Assembly: GCF_036906915.1 (NCBI RefSeq)
Contig: NZ_JBAKHX010000064.1
Span: forward strand, 1-49,604
Origin: Phytohabitans sp036906915
Lineage (GTDB): Bacteria > Actinomycetota > Actinomycetes > Mycobacteriales > Micromonosporaceae
Direction: 5' to 3'
Length of the DNA: 49,604 bases
This document shows, piece after piece, positions 20,324 through 28,092 of this stretch. A model generated the notes under the pieces. The model was given only the letters and a program-made list of their open reading frames with translations. It had not been told where the DNA came from and did not search any database. The position numbers and the translations under genes were made by a program. Positions within the stretch are counted from its first letter, which is position 1, and every line of letters begins with the position of its first letter.

Positions 20324-21112
20324 ATGGTCGAGCGCATGGTTTACACGCATGGGCATCACGAGGCGGTGCTGCGGTCGCACCGGTGGCGTACGGCGGAGAA
20401 CTCGGCGGGCTACCTGCTCGGCGAGTTGCGGCCGGGGATGTCCCTGCTCGACGTGGGCTGCGGTCCGGGCACGATCACCCTCGACCTCGCCGCGCGCGTG
20501 GCACCCGGCCGCGTCGTCGGCATCGACGCCGCCCCGGACGCGCTGGCGGCCGCGCCGCAAGCGGCCACAGTGGACTTTCAGGCTGGTGACGTCTACGCCC
20601 TCGCGTTCCCCGACGGCGCCTTCGACGTGGTGCACGCCCATCAGGTGCTCCAGCATCTCGCCGAACCCGTCGCGGCGCTGCGGGAGATGCGGCGGGTCTG
20701 CCAGCCGGGCGGGTTCGTGGCCGCGCGCGACGCCGACTACGCGGCCATGACCTGGTACCCGGAGATCCCCGCCCTCGGCGAGTGGCTGGCCCTGTACCGC
20801 CAGGTGGCCCGGCACAACGGCGGCGAGCCGGACGCGGGCCGCAAGCTGCTGTCGTGGGCGCGTGAAGCGGGCTTCACCGATGTGCGGGCCACCGCTTCGG
20901 CTTGGTGCTTCGCCGCCCCGGAAGACCGGGCGTGGTGGAGCCAGAGCTGGGCGGACCGAGTGTCCAAGTCGGCGTTTGGCGCGACGGCGCTCGCGGCGGG
21001 GTACGCCACGGAGGCGGATCTGGCGCGGATCGTAGACGCGTGGCGGGAATGGGGCGCCGTGGAGGACAGCTGGTTCGCCGTCCTCCACGGGGAAGTCCTC
21101 TGCCGCACCTGA
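20324..21112 (+). CDS. Class I SAM-dependent methyltransferase
   Basis: 262 residues, Methyltransf_11/25 type. The SAM-binding motif I is LLDVGCGPGTITLDLA (about residues 41-56), the acidic motif II GIDAAPDA, and motif III FDVVHAHQVLQHL with the following CQPGGFVAARD. The C-terminal half (DAGRKLLSWAREAGF, WADRV, WREWGAVEDSWFAVLHGEV) matches methyltransferases of unknown substrate common in actinobacteria. ATG 20324 and ATG 20336 are both possible; neither has a strong ribosome binding site. It converges with the sigB-like gene. Confidence 0.85.
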   Translation: MVERMVYTHGHHEAVLRSHRWRTAENSAGYLLGELRPGMSLLDVGCGPGTITLDLAARVAPGRVVGIDAAPDALAAAPQAATVDFQAGDVYALAFPDGAFDVVHAHQVLQHLAEPVAALREMRRVCQPGGFVAARDADYAAMTWYPEIPALGEWLALYRQVARHNGGEPDAGRKLLSWAREAGFTDVRATASAWCFAAPEDRAWWSQSWADRVSKSAFGATALAAGYATEADLARIVDAWREWGAVEDSWFAVLHGEVLCRT

Positions 21113-21121
21113 CGCCGCGGG

Positions 21122-22087
21122 TCAGCTGGCGTACGTCTCCAGGCGCTTGGAACGCGACGGGTGGCGCAGCTTCAGCAGCGTGACCTTTTCGATCTGGCGG
21201 ATGCGCTCGCGGGACAGGCCGAACTCGCGGCCCACCTCGTCGAGCGTGCGCTGCCGGCCGTCGTCGAGGCCGAAGCGGAGCCGGATCACGGCCTGCTCAC
21301 GCTGGGACAGTGTGGACAGTACGATCTCGACCTCGTTGCGAAGCTCGCCCTGCGTCACGCTGTCGCCGGGCTCCTGGCGCGGGTCGACGGCCGCGACGAA
21401 GTCGCCGAGGGCGCTCTCGCCGTCTTCGCCGACCGCCTGGTCGAGACTGACGGGCTCCCGGTCGTACGAGATCAGCTCGATCACCTGGAACTCCGGCACG
21501 CCCATCGCCTGCGCGATCTCGGCGATCGAGGGCTCGCGGCCCAGTGACGTGCTGAGGTCGCGCCGGGCGCGGACCATCCGGTTGACCTGCTCCACCATGT
21601 GGACGGGGATGCGGATGGTGCGGGCCTGGTCGGCCATGGCTCGGGTGATGGCTTGGCGGATCCACCAGGTGGCGTAGGTGGAGAACTTGTAGCCCTTGGT
21701 GTAGTCGAACTTTTCGACGGCGCGGATGAGGCCGAGGTTGCCTTCTTGGATGAGGTCGAGGAAGGCCATGCCCCGCCCGGTGTACCGCTTGGCGATGCTG
21801 ACCACGAGCCGCAGGTTGGCCTCCAGCAGGTGGTCCTTCGCGGCGCGCCCCTCCGCGGCCACGACAACGAGGTCAGCCGCCGCCTCGTGCGAAGGCGAGG
21901 GTGAGGCCAGCTTCTCCTCGGCGAACAGTCCCGCCTCGATCCGCTTGGCAAGCTCGACTTCCTGCACGGCCGTCAGCAGTTTGGTGCGGCCGATACCGTT
22001 CAGGTACGCGCGGACGAGATCCGCGGAAACGCCACGCTCGTCGGTGGCGTCGAGGTCGGCATCGAGACAGAGCTCGTTGTCGTTCAT
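21122..22087 (-). CDS. sigB: Group 2 RNA polymerase sigma factor, SigB/HrdA-like
   Basis: Principal-like sigma factor lacking the long N-terminal region 1.1. Region 1.2 begins SADLVRAYLNGIGRTKLL. Region 2 has RLVVSIAKRYTGRGMAFLDLIQEGN and YKFSTYATWWIRQAITRA. Region 3 is ARTIRIPVHMVEQVNRM. Region 4 is LRFGLDDGRQRTLDEVGREF, LSRERIRQIE and LRHPSRS. ATG 22087 is preferred, as it gives a short family-like N-terminus and GGTGG lies 8 nt upstream; GTG 22132 is an alternative. It would direct stress or stationary-phase transcription, as in M. tuberculosis SigB. The coding DNA at 21594-21795 is identical to part of hrdB. Confidence 0.92.
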   Translation of the reverse strand: MNDNELCLDADLDATDERGVSADLVRAYLNGIGRTKLLTAVQEVELAKRIEAGLFAEEKLASPSPSHEAAADLVVVAAEGRAAKDHLLEANLRLVVSIAKRYTGRGMAFLDLIQEGNLGLIRAVEKFDYTKGYKFSTYATWWIRQAITRAMADQARTIRIPVHMVEQVNRMVRARRDLSTSLGREPSIAEIAQAMGVPEFQVIELISYDREPVSLDQAVGEDGESALGDFVAAVDPRQEPGDSVTQGELRNEVEIVLSTLSQREQAVIRLRFGLDDGRQRTLDEVGREFGLSRERIRQIEKVTLLKLRHPSRSKRLETYAS

Positions 22088-22237
22088 GTGCAGGACCACC
22101 TTAAGTCGCCTCCCCGCGTCGACAAGTGGCACGCGTCCCAGTCGCCGAGTGGCGCTGGTGAGAAAAGCTTGGCGGTTACCGCGTGAAGCGGCGGTGAGGA
22201 GAACGCCTGGGTGGCACTAATCCGGTAGTCTGTTCGC

Positions 22238-22256
22238 CCTCTTTGAGAAAAAGAGG
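22238..22256 (-). terminator. Hairpin after dtd
   Basis: CCTCTTT (22238-22244) and AAAGAGG (22250-22256) form a 7-bp stem with a 5-nt loop immediately after the dtd stop codon. It is placed to end the cupin-methyltransferase-dtd transcript. Confidence 0.55.
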
Positions 22257-22679
22257 CTAAATGTCGAGCAGAATCGTCCGCGGACCCACGTTGACGCTTT
22301 CGACCAGCATGTGCGCCCGGAAGCGTCCCGTCGCCACCTTCGCGCCCCGTGCCCGCAGCGCCTCGGCAAAGGCCGTGACCAGCGGCTCGGCCACCTCAGC
22401 CGGCGCGGCGGCGATCCAGGTGGGCCGGCGACCCTTGCGCGCGTCGCCATACAGTGTGAACTGGCTCACTACGAGGATCGGTGCCCCTACGTCCGAAGCC
22501 GACTTTTCGTCGTCGAGGATTCGCAGCTCCCACACCTTGCGGGCCATCGTGTCGGCGATAGCAGGGGTGTCCGAGTGGGTCACGCCGAGCAGCACCAGCA
22601 GCCCGTCGTCGATCGCGCCGACCACTTCGCCGTCGACCGTAACGCTCGCGCGGCTCACCGTCTGCACAACGGCCCGCAT
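22257..22679 (-). CDS. dtd: D-aminoacyl-tRNA deacylase
   Basis: Hydrolyses D-amino acids (and glycine) wrongly attached to tRNA. The 140-residue protein carries the two family motifs: SQFTLYGD with the catalytic Thr region (about residues 77-84) and the Gly-cisPro-type motif NVGPRT near the C-terminus. The opening MRAVVQTVSRASVTV is also typical. ATG 22679 is the natural start. Its ATG overlaps the TGA of the upstream methyltransferase gene by one base, so the two are coupled. Confidence 0.95.
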   Translation of the reverse strand: MRAVVQTVSRASVTVDGEVVGAIDDGLLVLLGVTHSDTPAIADTMARKVWELRILDDEKSASDVGAPILVVSQFTLYGDARKGRRPTWIAAAPAEVAEPLVTAFAEALRARGAKVATGRFRAHMLVESVNVGPRTILLDI

Positions 22680-24145
22680 CAGTCCTCCACCGGTCGCAGG
22701 ATCTCGCGCTCCACCAGGTGCGCCACGATCGGCACCGCCGCCTCCGCCAGTTCCGCCTCCTCGACCTCGTGCGCCATCGCCAGTACCGCGATCGCCTCGC
22801 GCAACGGCACCTCGCCGTCGCACGCCCCGACGAGGGCGAGCACGAGCGGATCGGTCTGTTCGGTCCAGCGCAACCCGTGCGGCATCGCGAGCACCTGGCG
22901 GTCGACCGCCCAACCCTCCTCGCCGATGGTCGCCTCCTGGCGCAACTGCAGGCCGTCCGCCGCCCGGTACCGAGCTGAGAGCAGCGCGCCCGCGTCGCGT
23001 ACGCGAAGCCAGTCCTGACGGTCGAACCAGGCCGCGACGTGCCGTCCCAGCAGGCCCTCGACCTGCTGGCGCAGGTCTTCGACGCGCACCACCGGGTCGG
23101 CCGCGCCGCCGCGCCGGACAGTGACCAACCCGAAGCCGACGGCTTCGATCTTCTGCGCGTCGAACCAGTCCAGCCACGCCGCCTTGCGCGCCGGGTCGGC
23201 GGCCTCGCCGGCGTCGGTCAGCCACAGGTCTACATAGGACATCGGGTCGGCCACCTCACGTTGGATCACCCACGCGTCCAGCCCGGTGCCCGCGAACCAG
23301 CCCGCCACCCGGTCGCCCCAGTCTTCGCCAGCCACGTGCGCCCAGTTCGCCAGGTACTGCATCGTGCCGCCCTCGGTGAGCAGCGCGGGCGCGGCGGCGG
23401 CCAGCTCCGCGCAGACGCCGTCGCCAGCGCGACCGGAGTCGCGGTAGGTGAAGGCATCATCGCCAGAAAAGCCGGGACCGACCACGAACGGCGGGTTGCT
23501 GACCACAAGGTCGAAGCGGCGCCCCGCCACCGGCGCGGTCAGGTCGCCCGGCAGCAGCTCCCACGAAAGGCCGTTGAGCGCCGCGTTGGTCGCCGCGAAC
23601 CACAGTGCGCGCCTGCTCAGGTCGGTCGCCGTGACGGCGCCCGCGTGCCGTGACAGGTGCAGCGCCTGTACGCCACAGCCGGTGCCCAGGTCGAGCGCGG
23701 TGCCGACCGGACGGCGCACCGTGGCGCCCGCCAGGGTGCTCGACGCGCCGCCCACGCCCAGCACGTGGTCGTGCGCGACCGGCTGCCCCGGGTGGGCGTC
23801 GGCTGGCAGGTCGGCCAGCACCCACCAGTCGCCGTACGCCTCCAGGTCCAGGCCCTGCCGCAGCCCGTCCGGCGCCTCGACGAGCAGGCCTGCGGTCAGC
23901 GCGGCCGAAAGCGGCAGCGGCGCGAGCGCGTCCCGCACGGCGGCGACCGGCTCGGTCTGCCCGCACACGAACAGCCGGATCAGGGTGCCCAGCGGGTCAC
24001 GGTCGGCCGTGGCGCGCAGGGCGGCCCGGTAGTCGTTGCGCGCGACCGCGGCCGTGGCGGCCTGGCCGAGCCGCGCGGCGATGCCGCTGGAGGTGTATCC
24101 CGCGAGTGCCTCGCGGAGCTGTGCGATCCCGGAAGCCGTGAACAT
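22679..24145 (-). CDS. HemK/PrmC-like class I methyltransferase with long flanking domains
   Basis: 488 residues. The centre holds a SAM-binding domain: ALDLGTGCGVQALHLSRHAGAVTATD and the substrate motif NPPFVVGPG (about residue 215), the NPPY/F signature of N-methyltransferases acting on glutamine, DNA or RNA. The first 130 residues (a DUF7059-like helical domain) and last 170 are not catalytic. The substrate is unknown. The ATG at 24145 overlaps the cupin stop (TGATG); a GTG three bases earlier (24148) also fits. It is coupled to dtd at the other end, so a link to translation quality is plausible but unproven. Confidence 0.88.
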   Translation of the reverse strand: MFTASGIAQLREALAGYTSSGIAARLGQAATAAVARNDYRAALRATADRDPLGTLIRLFVCGQTEPVAAVRDALAPLPLSAALTAGLLVEAPDGLRQGLDLEAYGDWWVLADLPADAHPGQPVAHDHVLGVGGASSTLAGATVRRPVGTALDLGTGCGVQALHLSRHAGAVTATDLSRRALWFAATNAALNGLSWELLPGDLTAPVAGRRFDLVVSNPPFVVGPGFSGDDAFTYRDSGRAGDGVCAELAAAAPALLTEGGTMQYLANWAHVAGEDWGDRVAGWFAGTGLDAWVIQREVADPMSYVDLWLTDAGEAADPARKAAWLDWFDAQKIEAVGFGLVTVRRGGAADPVVRVEDLRQQVEGLLGRHVAAWFDRQDWLRVRDAGALLSARYRAADGLQLRQEATIGEEGWAVDRQVLAMPHGLRWTEQTDPLVLALVGACDGEVPLREAIAVLAMAHEVEEAELAEAAVPIVAHLVEREILRPVED

Positions 24146-24561
24146 CACGCCATCCTGAAGTCGGCGAAGTCGAATCCGGGCGCCACCACACAGCTCACCA
24201 GCACCGGCTCGTCACCGGCGGGCGCCGCGGCCTGCCACACGCCGCCCGGCACCAGGGCCTGCGGGCGCTGGCCGGCGGCCACGTCGTCGCCCAGCAGCAC
24301 CGTCTCGCGGTCGCGTAGGCGCAGCTCCAGCGGCCCGCCCGAGTGCCACAGCCACAGCTCGTCCGAGCGCACCACGTGCCACCGCGACTCCTCACCGGGG
24401 TTGAGGAGGAAGTAGATCGCGGTCGCGGCCCGGCGCGGCCCCTCGTACCCGTCCGGCGTGAACGCGTGCTCGCTGCGCCATGTCTCGCGGTACCAGCCGC
24501 CCTCCGGGTGGGGTGCGAGGTCGAGTTGCTCCGCCAGGGCGGGGCGTGGTGGTGTGGTCAT
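24145..24561 (-). CDS. Cupin superfamily protein (DUF985 / cupin_5)
   Basis: 138 residues with the full DUF985 pattern: LAPHPEGGWYRETWRS, AATAIYFLLNPGEESRWHVVRSDELW-type core, LVPGGVWQAA and VSCVVAPGFDFADF. The single cupin barrel resembles yeast YML079w, whose ligand is unknown. ATG 24561 has no alternative nearby. It heads the cupin-methyltransferase-dtd operon. Confidence 0.9.
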   Translation of the reverse strand: MTTPPRPALAEQLDLAPHPEGGWYRETWRSEHAFTPDGYEGPRRAATAIYFLLNPGEESRWHVVRSDELWLWHSGGPLELRLRDRETVLLGDDVAAGQRPQALVPGGVWQAAAPAGDEPVLVSCVVAPGFDFADFRMA

Positions 24562-24585
24562 GCGCTCATTTTGCCTCTGGCATGG

Positions 24586-25698
24586 TCAAGCCTTGGCGGC
24601 GTGGCGCAAGATCCGGTCATCACCGTCCTGAACATCGCCGCGACCGTCGCGGTTCGACGTGGTCACCCATAGCGCGCCGTCGGGCGCGACCGCGACGGTG
24701 CGCAGCCGACCATATCGCCCCTCGAGCTCCGCGCGCGGCTCACCCGCCGCGCCATTTTCCAGCGGTACCGTCCAGAGCCGCTCGCCCCGCAGCGCCGCCA
24801 CGTAGAGGGTGTCGCCCGTGATGGCCGCGCCGGACGGCGACGCCTCGTCGGTCGACCAGGTGACGATCGGATTGGTGTACCGGCCGCCGTCCGTGTCGCC
24901 GTTGCCCTCCACCTCGGGCCAGCCGTAGTTGTTGCCCGCCTCGATGAGGTTGACCTCGTCGAGCCGGTTCTGGCCGAACTCGGTCGCGTAGAGCCGCCCC
25001 GCCGAGTCCCACGCCAGCCCCTGCACGTTGCGGTGACCGAGGCTGTAAACCGGCGAGCCGGCACGCGGGTTGCCCGGCGCGGGCTCGCCCTCGGGCGTGA
25101 GGCGCAGGATCTTGCCGCTCGGGTTGTCGGCGTCCTGCGACGAGCTTCTCTGCGCGGCGTCGCCGGTGCCCACGTACAACATGCCGTCCGGCCCGAAGGC
25201 GATCCGCCCTCCATTGTGGTTGGACGCCTTCGCGATGCCGTCGAACACCACCGAGGGATCGCCGCCGTCCAGCCGGAACCGCACGATCCGGTTGTCCGAC
25301 TCGCCCGTGAAGTACGCGTACACGTACCGGTCGGTGGCGTAGGCAGGCGACACGGCGAGCCCCAGCAGCCCGCCCTCGCCGACCGCCGAGACTCCCCGCA
25401 CCCGGTACACCTCCCGAGCCGCGCCGCCGCCCGGCGACACCCGGAGCACCCGGCCGGTCTCACGCTCGGCCACCAGCGCGTTGCCGTCCGGCAGGAACGC
25501 GAGCCCCCACGGCACCTCGATGTCGCTGGCCACCTGCTGCGGCGCCGCCAGATCGGGTGCCCCACGGGGGCTGCTGGTCGCGCCGGTCGACGTGGTCGGG
25601 GTGGGCACCGGGCTGGCTGGCGGTGGTGCCGCGTCGTCCCCGTCACCGCACGCGGTCAACGCGACCGCCAAGCCAAACGCCGTCATCGCCGTCTTCAT
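24586..25698 (-). CDS. PQQ-dependent sugar (glucose/sorbosone) dehydrogenase, lipoprotein
   Basis: A lipoprotein signal MKTAMTAFGLAVALTACGDG (lipobox LTAC) and a Pro/Ser/Thr-rich spacer lead to a six-bladed GSDH propeller: VPWGLAFLPDGNALVAERE, GEGGLLGLAVSP, NHNGGRIAFGPDGMLYVGTGD, GHRNVQGLAWD, EFGQNRLDEVNLIEAGNNYGWP. The His in SNHNGGR and other PQQ contacts look intact. It probably oxidises a sugar or alditol at the cell surface. ATG 25698 is chosen for the signal peptide; the longer frame adds 46 unrelated residues. Length 370. Confidence 0.9.
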   Translation of the reverse strand: MKTAMTAFGLAVALTACGDGDDAAPPPASPVPTPTTSTGATSSPRGAPDLAAPQQVASDIEVPWGLAFLPDGNALVAERETGRVLRVSPGGGAAREVYRVRGVSAVGEGGLLGLAVSPAYATDRYVYAYFTGESDNRIVRFRLDGGDPSVVFDGIAKASNHNGGRIAFGPDGMLYVGTGDAAQRSSSQDADNPSGKILRLTPEGEPAPGNPRAGSPVYSLGHRNVQGLAWDSAGRLYATEFGQNRLDEVNLIEAGNNYGWPEVEGNGDTDGGRYTNPIVTWSTDEASPSGAAITGDTLYVAALRGERLWTVPLENGAAGEPRAELEGRYGRLRTVAVAPDGALWVTTSNRDGRGDVQDGDDRILRHAAKA

Positions 25699-25744
25699 CC
25701 GCACCGCTCTATCCAAGCAGGCTCGACCGAAAGACGGCGAAAAA

Positions 25745-26365
25745 TCACGCTCGCCCGATGGCGTACCCCTGGCCGCGCAGCCGCCGCGCCCAGCCCGCCA
25801 CGGTGTGCCGCGGCACCCCGAAGTGCTCCGCCACACCGGTGATCGTGCCGGCGGTCTGGTAGGCGGCCATCACCTCGTCGGGCTCGGGCATCCGCCGGTA
25901 CGCGCGGGTGTCACTCTGCGCGGTCTTGCGCGTACGGCGCTCGGTGGTCTCCGGTGCGGCCTTGCGGCCCCGCCGCGCCTTTCGCTCCACGGGCTCGGCT
26001 TGCGCGGCGGCTCGTCGCCGGCGGGGCTGCGCCGCCGCCTTCCGTCCGCGCGGGCGGCGAATGGGCTCCGGCGCCTGCTCGACCACATCCGCCTGTTCGG
26101 GAATGAGCGGGGTGGGTTCGGCGGGCGCCGCTGGCGCGCCGGGCGTCAGGGCGGGCGTCGGCACGGTCGCGGTCAGCGCTCGCACCAGCAGGTCGAGGTC
26201 GAGGGGCGGCAGGTCGGCGGGGGCGAGCCCGCCGCCGCTCGCGGCCCGCACGGTGAGTTCGATGATCCGCGTCTGGCCGGTGGACGCGTCCACGCGGACA
26301 GTGGTGTGCGCGGCGTCCGCGCCGCCGTCGTTGTCGGGGGAGATGGTGATGACGTACCTACTCAC
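25745..26365 (-). CDS. Basic DNA-binding protein with C-terminal HTH
   Basis: 206 residues of uncertain function. The N-terminal part (1-60) is acidic and beta-like (RYVITISPDNDGGADAAHTTVRVD-type). Residues about 65-100 are Pro/Ala-rich. About 100-150 is strongly basic, with repeated RRPRGRKAAAQPRRRR and RKARRGRKAAPE blocks like AT-hook or histone-like tails. The last 50 residues form an HTH (MAAYQTAGTITGVAEHFGVP, then RHTVAGWARRL). It looks nucleoid-associated or regulatory (inference). The start is ATG 26365. It is coded alone. Confidence 0.7.
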   Translation of the reverse strand: MSRYVITISPDNDGGADAAHTTVRVDASTGQTRIIELTVRAASGGGLAPADLPPLDLDLLVRALTATVPTPALTPGAPAAPAEPTPLIPEQADVVEQAPEPIRRPRGRKAAAQPRRRRAAAQAEPVERKARRGRKAAPETTERRTRKTAQSDTRAYRRMPEPDEVMAAYQTAGTITGVAEHFGVPRHTVAGWARRLRGQGYAIGRA

Positions 26366-26522
26366 GAAAAGCCTCCTGTCGGGGCCGGGCAGCCGCGCAC
26401 CCCCGCCCTGCGGCGCTCCGCCAATCAGCGTGAGACTACCGGTCGATCATCGAATGTGGACCCTCGCGGTCCTGCTTTTGAATGGGGCCCCCTGCCGCTC
26501 GGGCTGCGGTTAGATGGGAAGC

Positions 26523-27098
26523 ATGACGCTCACCCTGCCAATCGACGCGGAGGCCAACAAGCTGCTGCGGCGCAGCCCGCTCGCGCTGCTCATCGGCATG
26601 GTCCTCGACCAGCAGATCACGTTCGAGAAGGCGTTCTCGTCGCCCTACGAGTTGGTGCGGCGGCTCGGACATGAGCCCACCGCCCAGGAACTCGCCGACT
26701 TCGACCTCGACGCGCTGACTGTCATCTTCGCCACCCCGCCCGCGCTGCACCGCTTCCCCAAGGCGATGGCAGCCCGGGTACAGGAGGTGTGCCAGGTTTT
26801 GGTGGAGAAGTACGACGGCGATGCCGAAAAGCTGTGGTCGGGAGCCGACAGCGGCAAGGAACTGTTTCGGCGCATGACGGAGTTGCCCGGGTTCGGCAAG
26901 CAGAAGTCGCAGATCTTCGTGGCGCTGCTGGGCAAGCGCTTCGGCGTCACGCCGAAGGGATGGCGCGCGGCCGCGGGGGAGTACGGGGGCGAGGGCGTGC
27001 ACCGCTCGGTGGCCGACATCGTCGACAACGACTCGCTCGTCAAGGTCCGCGAGCACAAGCAGCAGATGAAGGCCGCCGCCAAGGCCAAGAAGGGTTGA
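26523..27098 (+). CDS. HhH-GPD-type base excision DNA repair protein
   Basis: 191 residues. The helix-hairpin-helix lies near residue 120 (TELPGFGKQKSQIFVALLGKR), preceded by LLIGMVLDQQITFEKAF, which resembles the N-terminal core of HhH-GPD glycosylases. The usual catalytic Lys/Asp after the HhH is not obvious, so glycosylase activity is uncertain. This short form is common in actinobacteria. ATG 26523 follows GGGAAG; ATG 26514 is an alternative. Confidence 0.85.
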   Translation: MTLTLPIDAEANKLLRRSPLALLIGMVLDQQITFEKAFSSPYELVRRLGHEPTAQELADFDLDALTVIFATPPALHRFPKAMAARVQEVCQVLVEKYDGDAEKLWSGADSGKELFRRMTELPGFGKQKSQIFVALLGKRFGVTPKGWRAAAGEYGGEGVHRSVADIVDNDSLVKVREHKQQMKAAAKAKKG

Positions 27099-27106
27099 GC
27101 CGACCC

Positions 27107-27409
27107 TCAGGCCGCTGTCGGGTGGGCGAGCGCTGCTATCGCGCGCCGCACGTCGGCCAGCGAGACCGTCGCCGAGTCGTCGAGATCCGCCAGCCCGGCC
27201 TCGATCCACTGGCGCATCAGCGTGGTCACCCCGATGCCGCGCGCCTCGGCCGCCTCGCGCACCCGCTCGTACGTCTCGACGGGCAGTCGCACTGACCGGC
27301 TGACCATTGGCACGTCGGTGTCGGGCACCGGCAACTCGGCCGCCTGTCCGTCGCTGACGAGATCGTCGCCGCCTTCGTGAAACCTCTTGATGGCGTCGTG
27401 CCTGCTCAT
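27107..27409 (-). CDS. Antitoxin-like protein, BrnA/CopG type
   Basis: 100 residues. A charged N-terminus is followed by MVSRSVRLPVETYERVREAAEARGIGVTTLMRQWIEAGL, the pattern of a ribbon-helix-helix DNA-binding domain. The ATG at 27409 overlaps the TGA of the toxin-like gene upstream (27406-27409). The toxin-first order and the RHH domain match BrnT-BrnA. It would neutralise the partner and repress the pair. Confidence 0.75.
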   Translation of the reverse strand: MSRHDAIKRFHEGGDDLVSDGQAAELPVPDTDVPMVSRSVRLPVETYERVREAAEARGIGVTTLMRQWIEAGLADLDDSATVSLADVRRAIAALAHPTAA

Positions 27410-27693
27410 CGCACCCACCCCTGTAGCACTTCGTCGTACCGCTTGGACTCGGCGTCGGTCAGGTCGCGCGCGGAGAGGATGTCCCAGTCGTTGTCGGCGT
27501 GGTCGGCCTCGGCCAGCAGGATCGCCAGTCGACGGCCCTTCCTCGTCACCGCGTAGACGACCATCGCGTCGTCGCCCAGGTGCCGGATGACCCGGCGCGT
27601 GCTGCGTAGCGCCTCCCAGACCTCGCCGGGAGCCACCTCGTAGAGACGCAGGTTGCTCAGGCTCTCGTCGGTGAAGCTGAACCTGCTCCCCAC
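27406..27693 (-). CDS. Toxin-like protein, BrnT family
   Basis: 95 residues. The pattern FSFTDESLSNLRLYEVAPGEVWEALRS, then VVYAVTRKGRRLAILLAEAD and WDILSARDLTDAESKRYDE matches the small BrnT/RelE-like ribonuclease fold (start helices, central strands, final ISARxxxxxExxRY motif). GTG 27693 is the likely start. A -10-like TACGCT lies 7 nt upstream with no ribosome binding site, suggesting a leaderless transcript. Coupled to the RHH antitoxin. Confidence 0.7.
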   Translation of the reverse strand: MGSRFSFTDESLSNLRLYEVAPGEVWEALRSTRRVIRHLGDDAMVVYAVTRKGRRLAILLAEADHADNDWDILSARDLTDAESKRYDEVLQGWVR

Positions 27694-27747
27694 GCGATCG
27701 AGCGTACCACGCGCGTAACACGCAGGCTGGGGTGCGACTATGGAAGG

Positions 27748-28092
27748 GTGGCGAAGCGACGGAGCGAACGGCCCATCCTGATCACCGACGCCGCCCGCAG
27801 CCAGGACGACCAACTGCGTAGCCGCCAGCGGCGGTATCTGCTGATGATGACCATCCGAGCGGTCTGCCTGGTGATCGGAGCGGTGCTCGTCGGCACCCGG
27901 GCGCCGCTGCTGTGGCTGTGGCTGCCGCTCTGCCTGCTCGGCATGGTGCTGATCCCATGGCTGGCGGTGATCCTGGCCAACGACCGGCCACCGCAGGACA
28001 AGCACCGGCTGCGCAACCGCTCGCACCCGACCCCCACCGAAGAAGCACCGCAGGCCCTCCCCACCCAACGCACCATCGACGCCGACGACTAA
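27748..28092 (+). CDS. DUF3099 small membrane protein
   Basis: 114 residues: an Arg-rich N-terminus with PILITDAARSQDDQL, which is the DUF3099 signature, then two close transmembrane helices (about residues 35-53 and 55-75), and a hydrophilic C-terminal tail. Function unknown. GTG 27748 follows GGAAG. Its stop codon overlaps the stop of the convergent PfkB kinase gene. Confidence 0.82.
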   Translation: MAKRRSERPILITDAARSQDDQLRSRQRRYLLMMTIRAVCLVIGAVLVGTRAPLLWLWLPLCLLGMVLIPWLAVILANDRPPQDKHRLRNRSHPTPTEEAPQALPTQRTIDADD

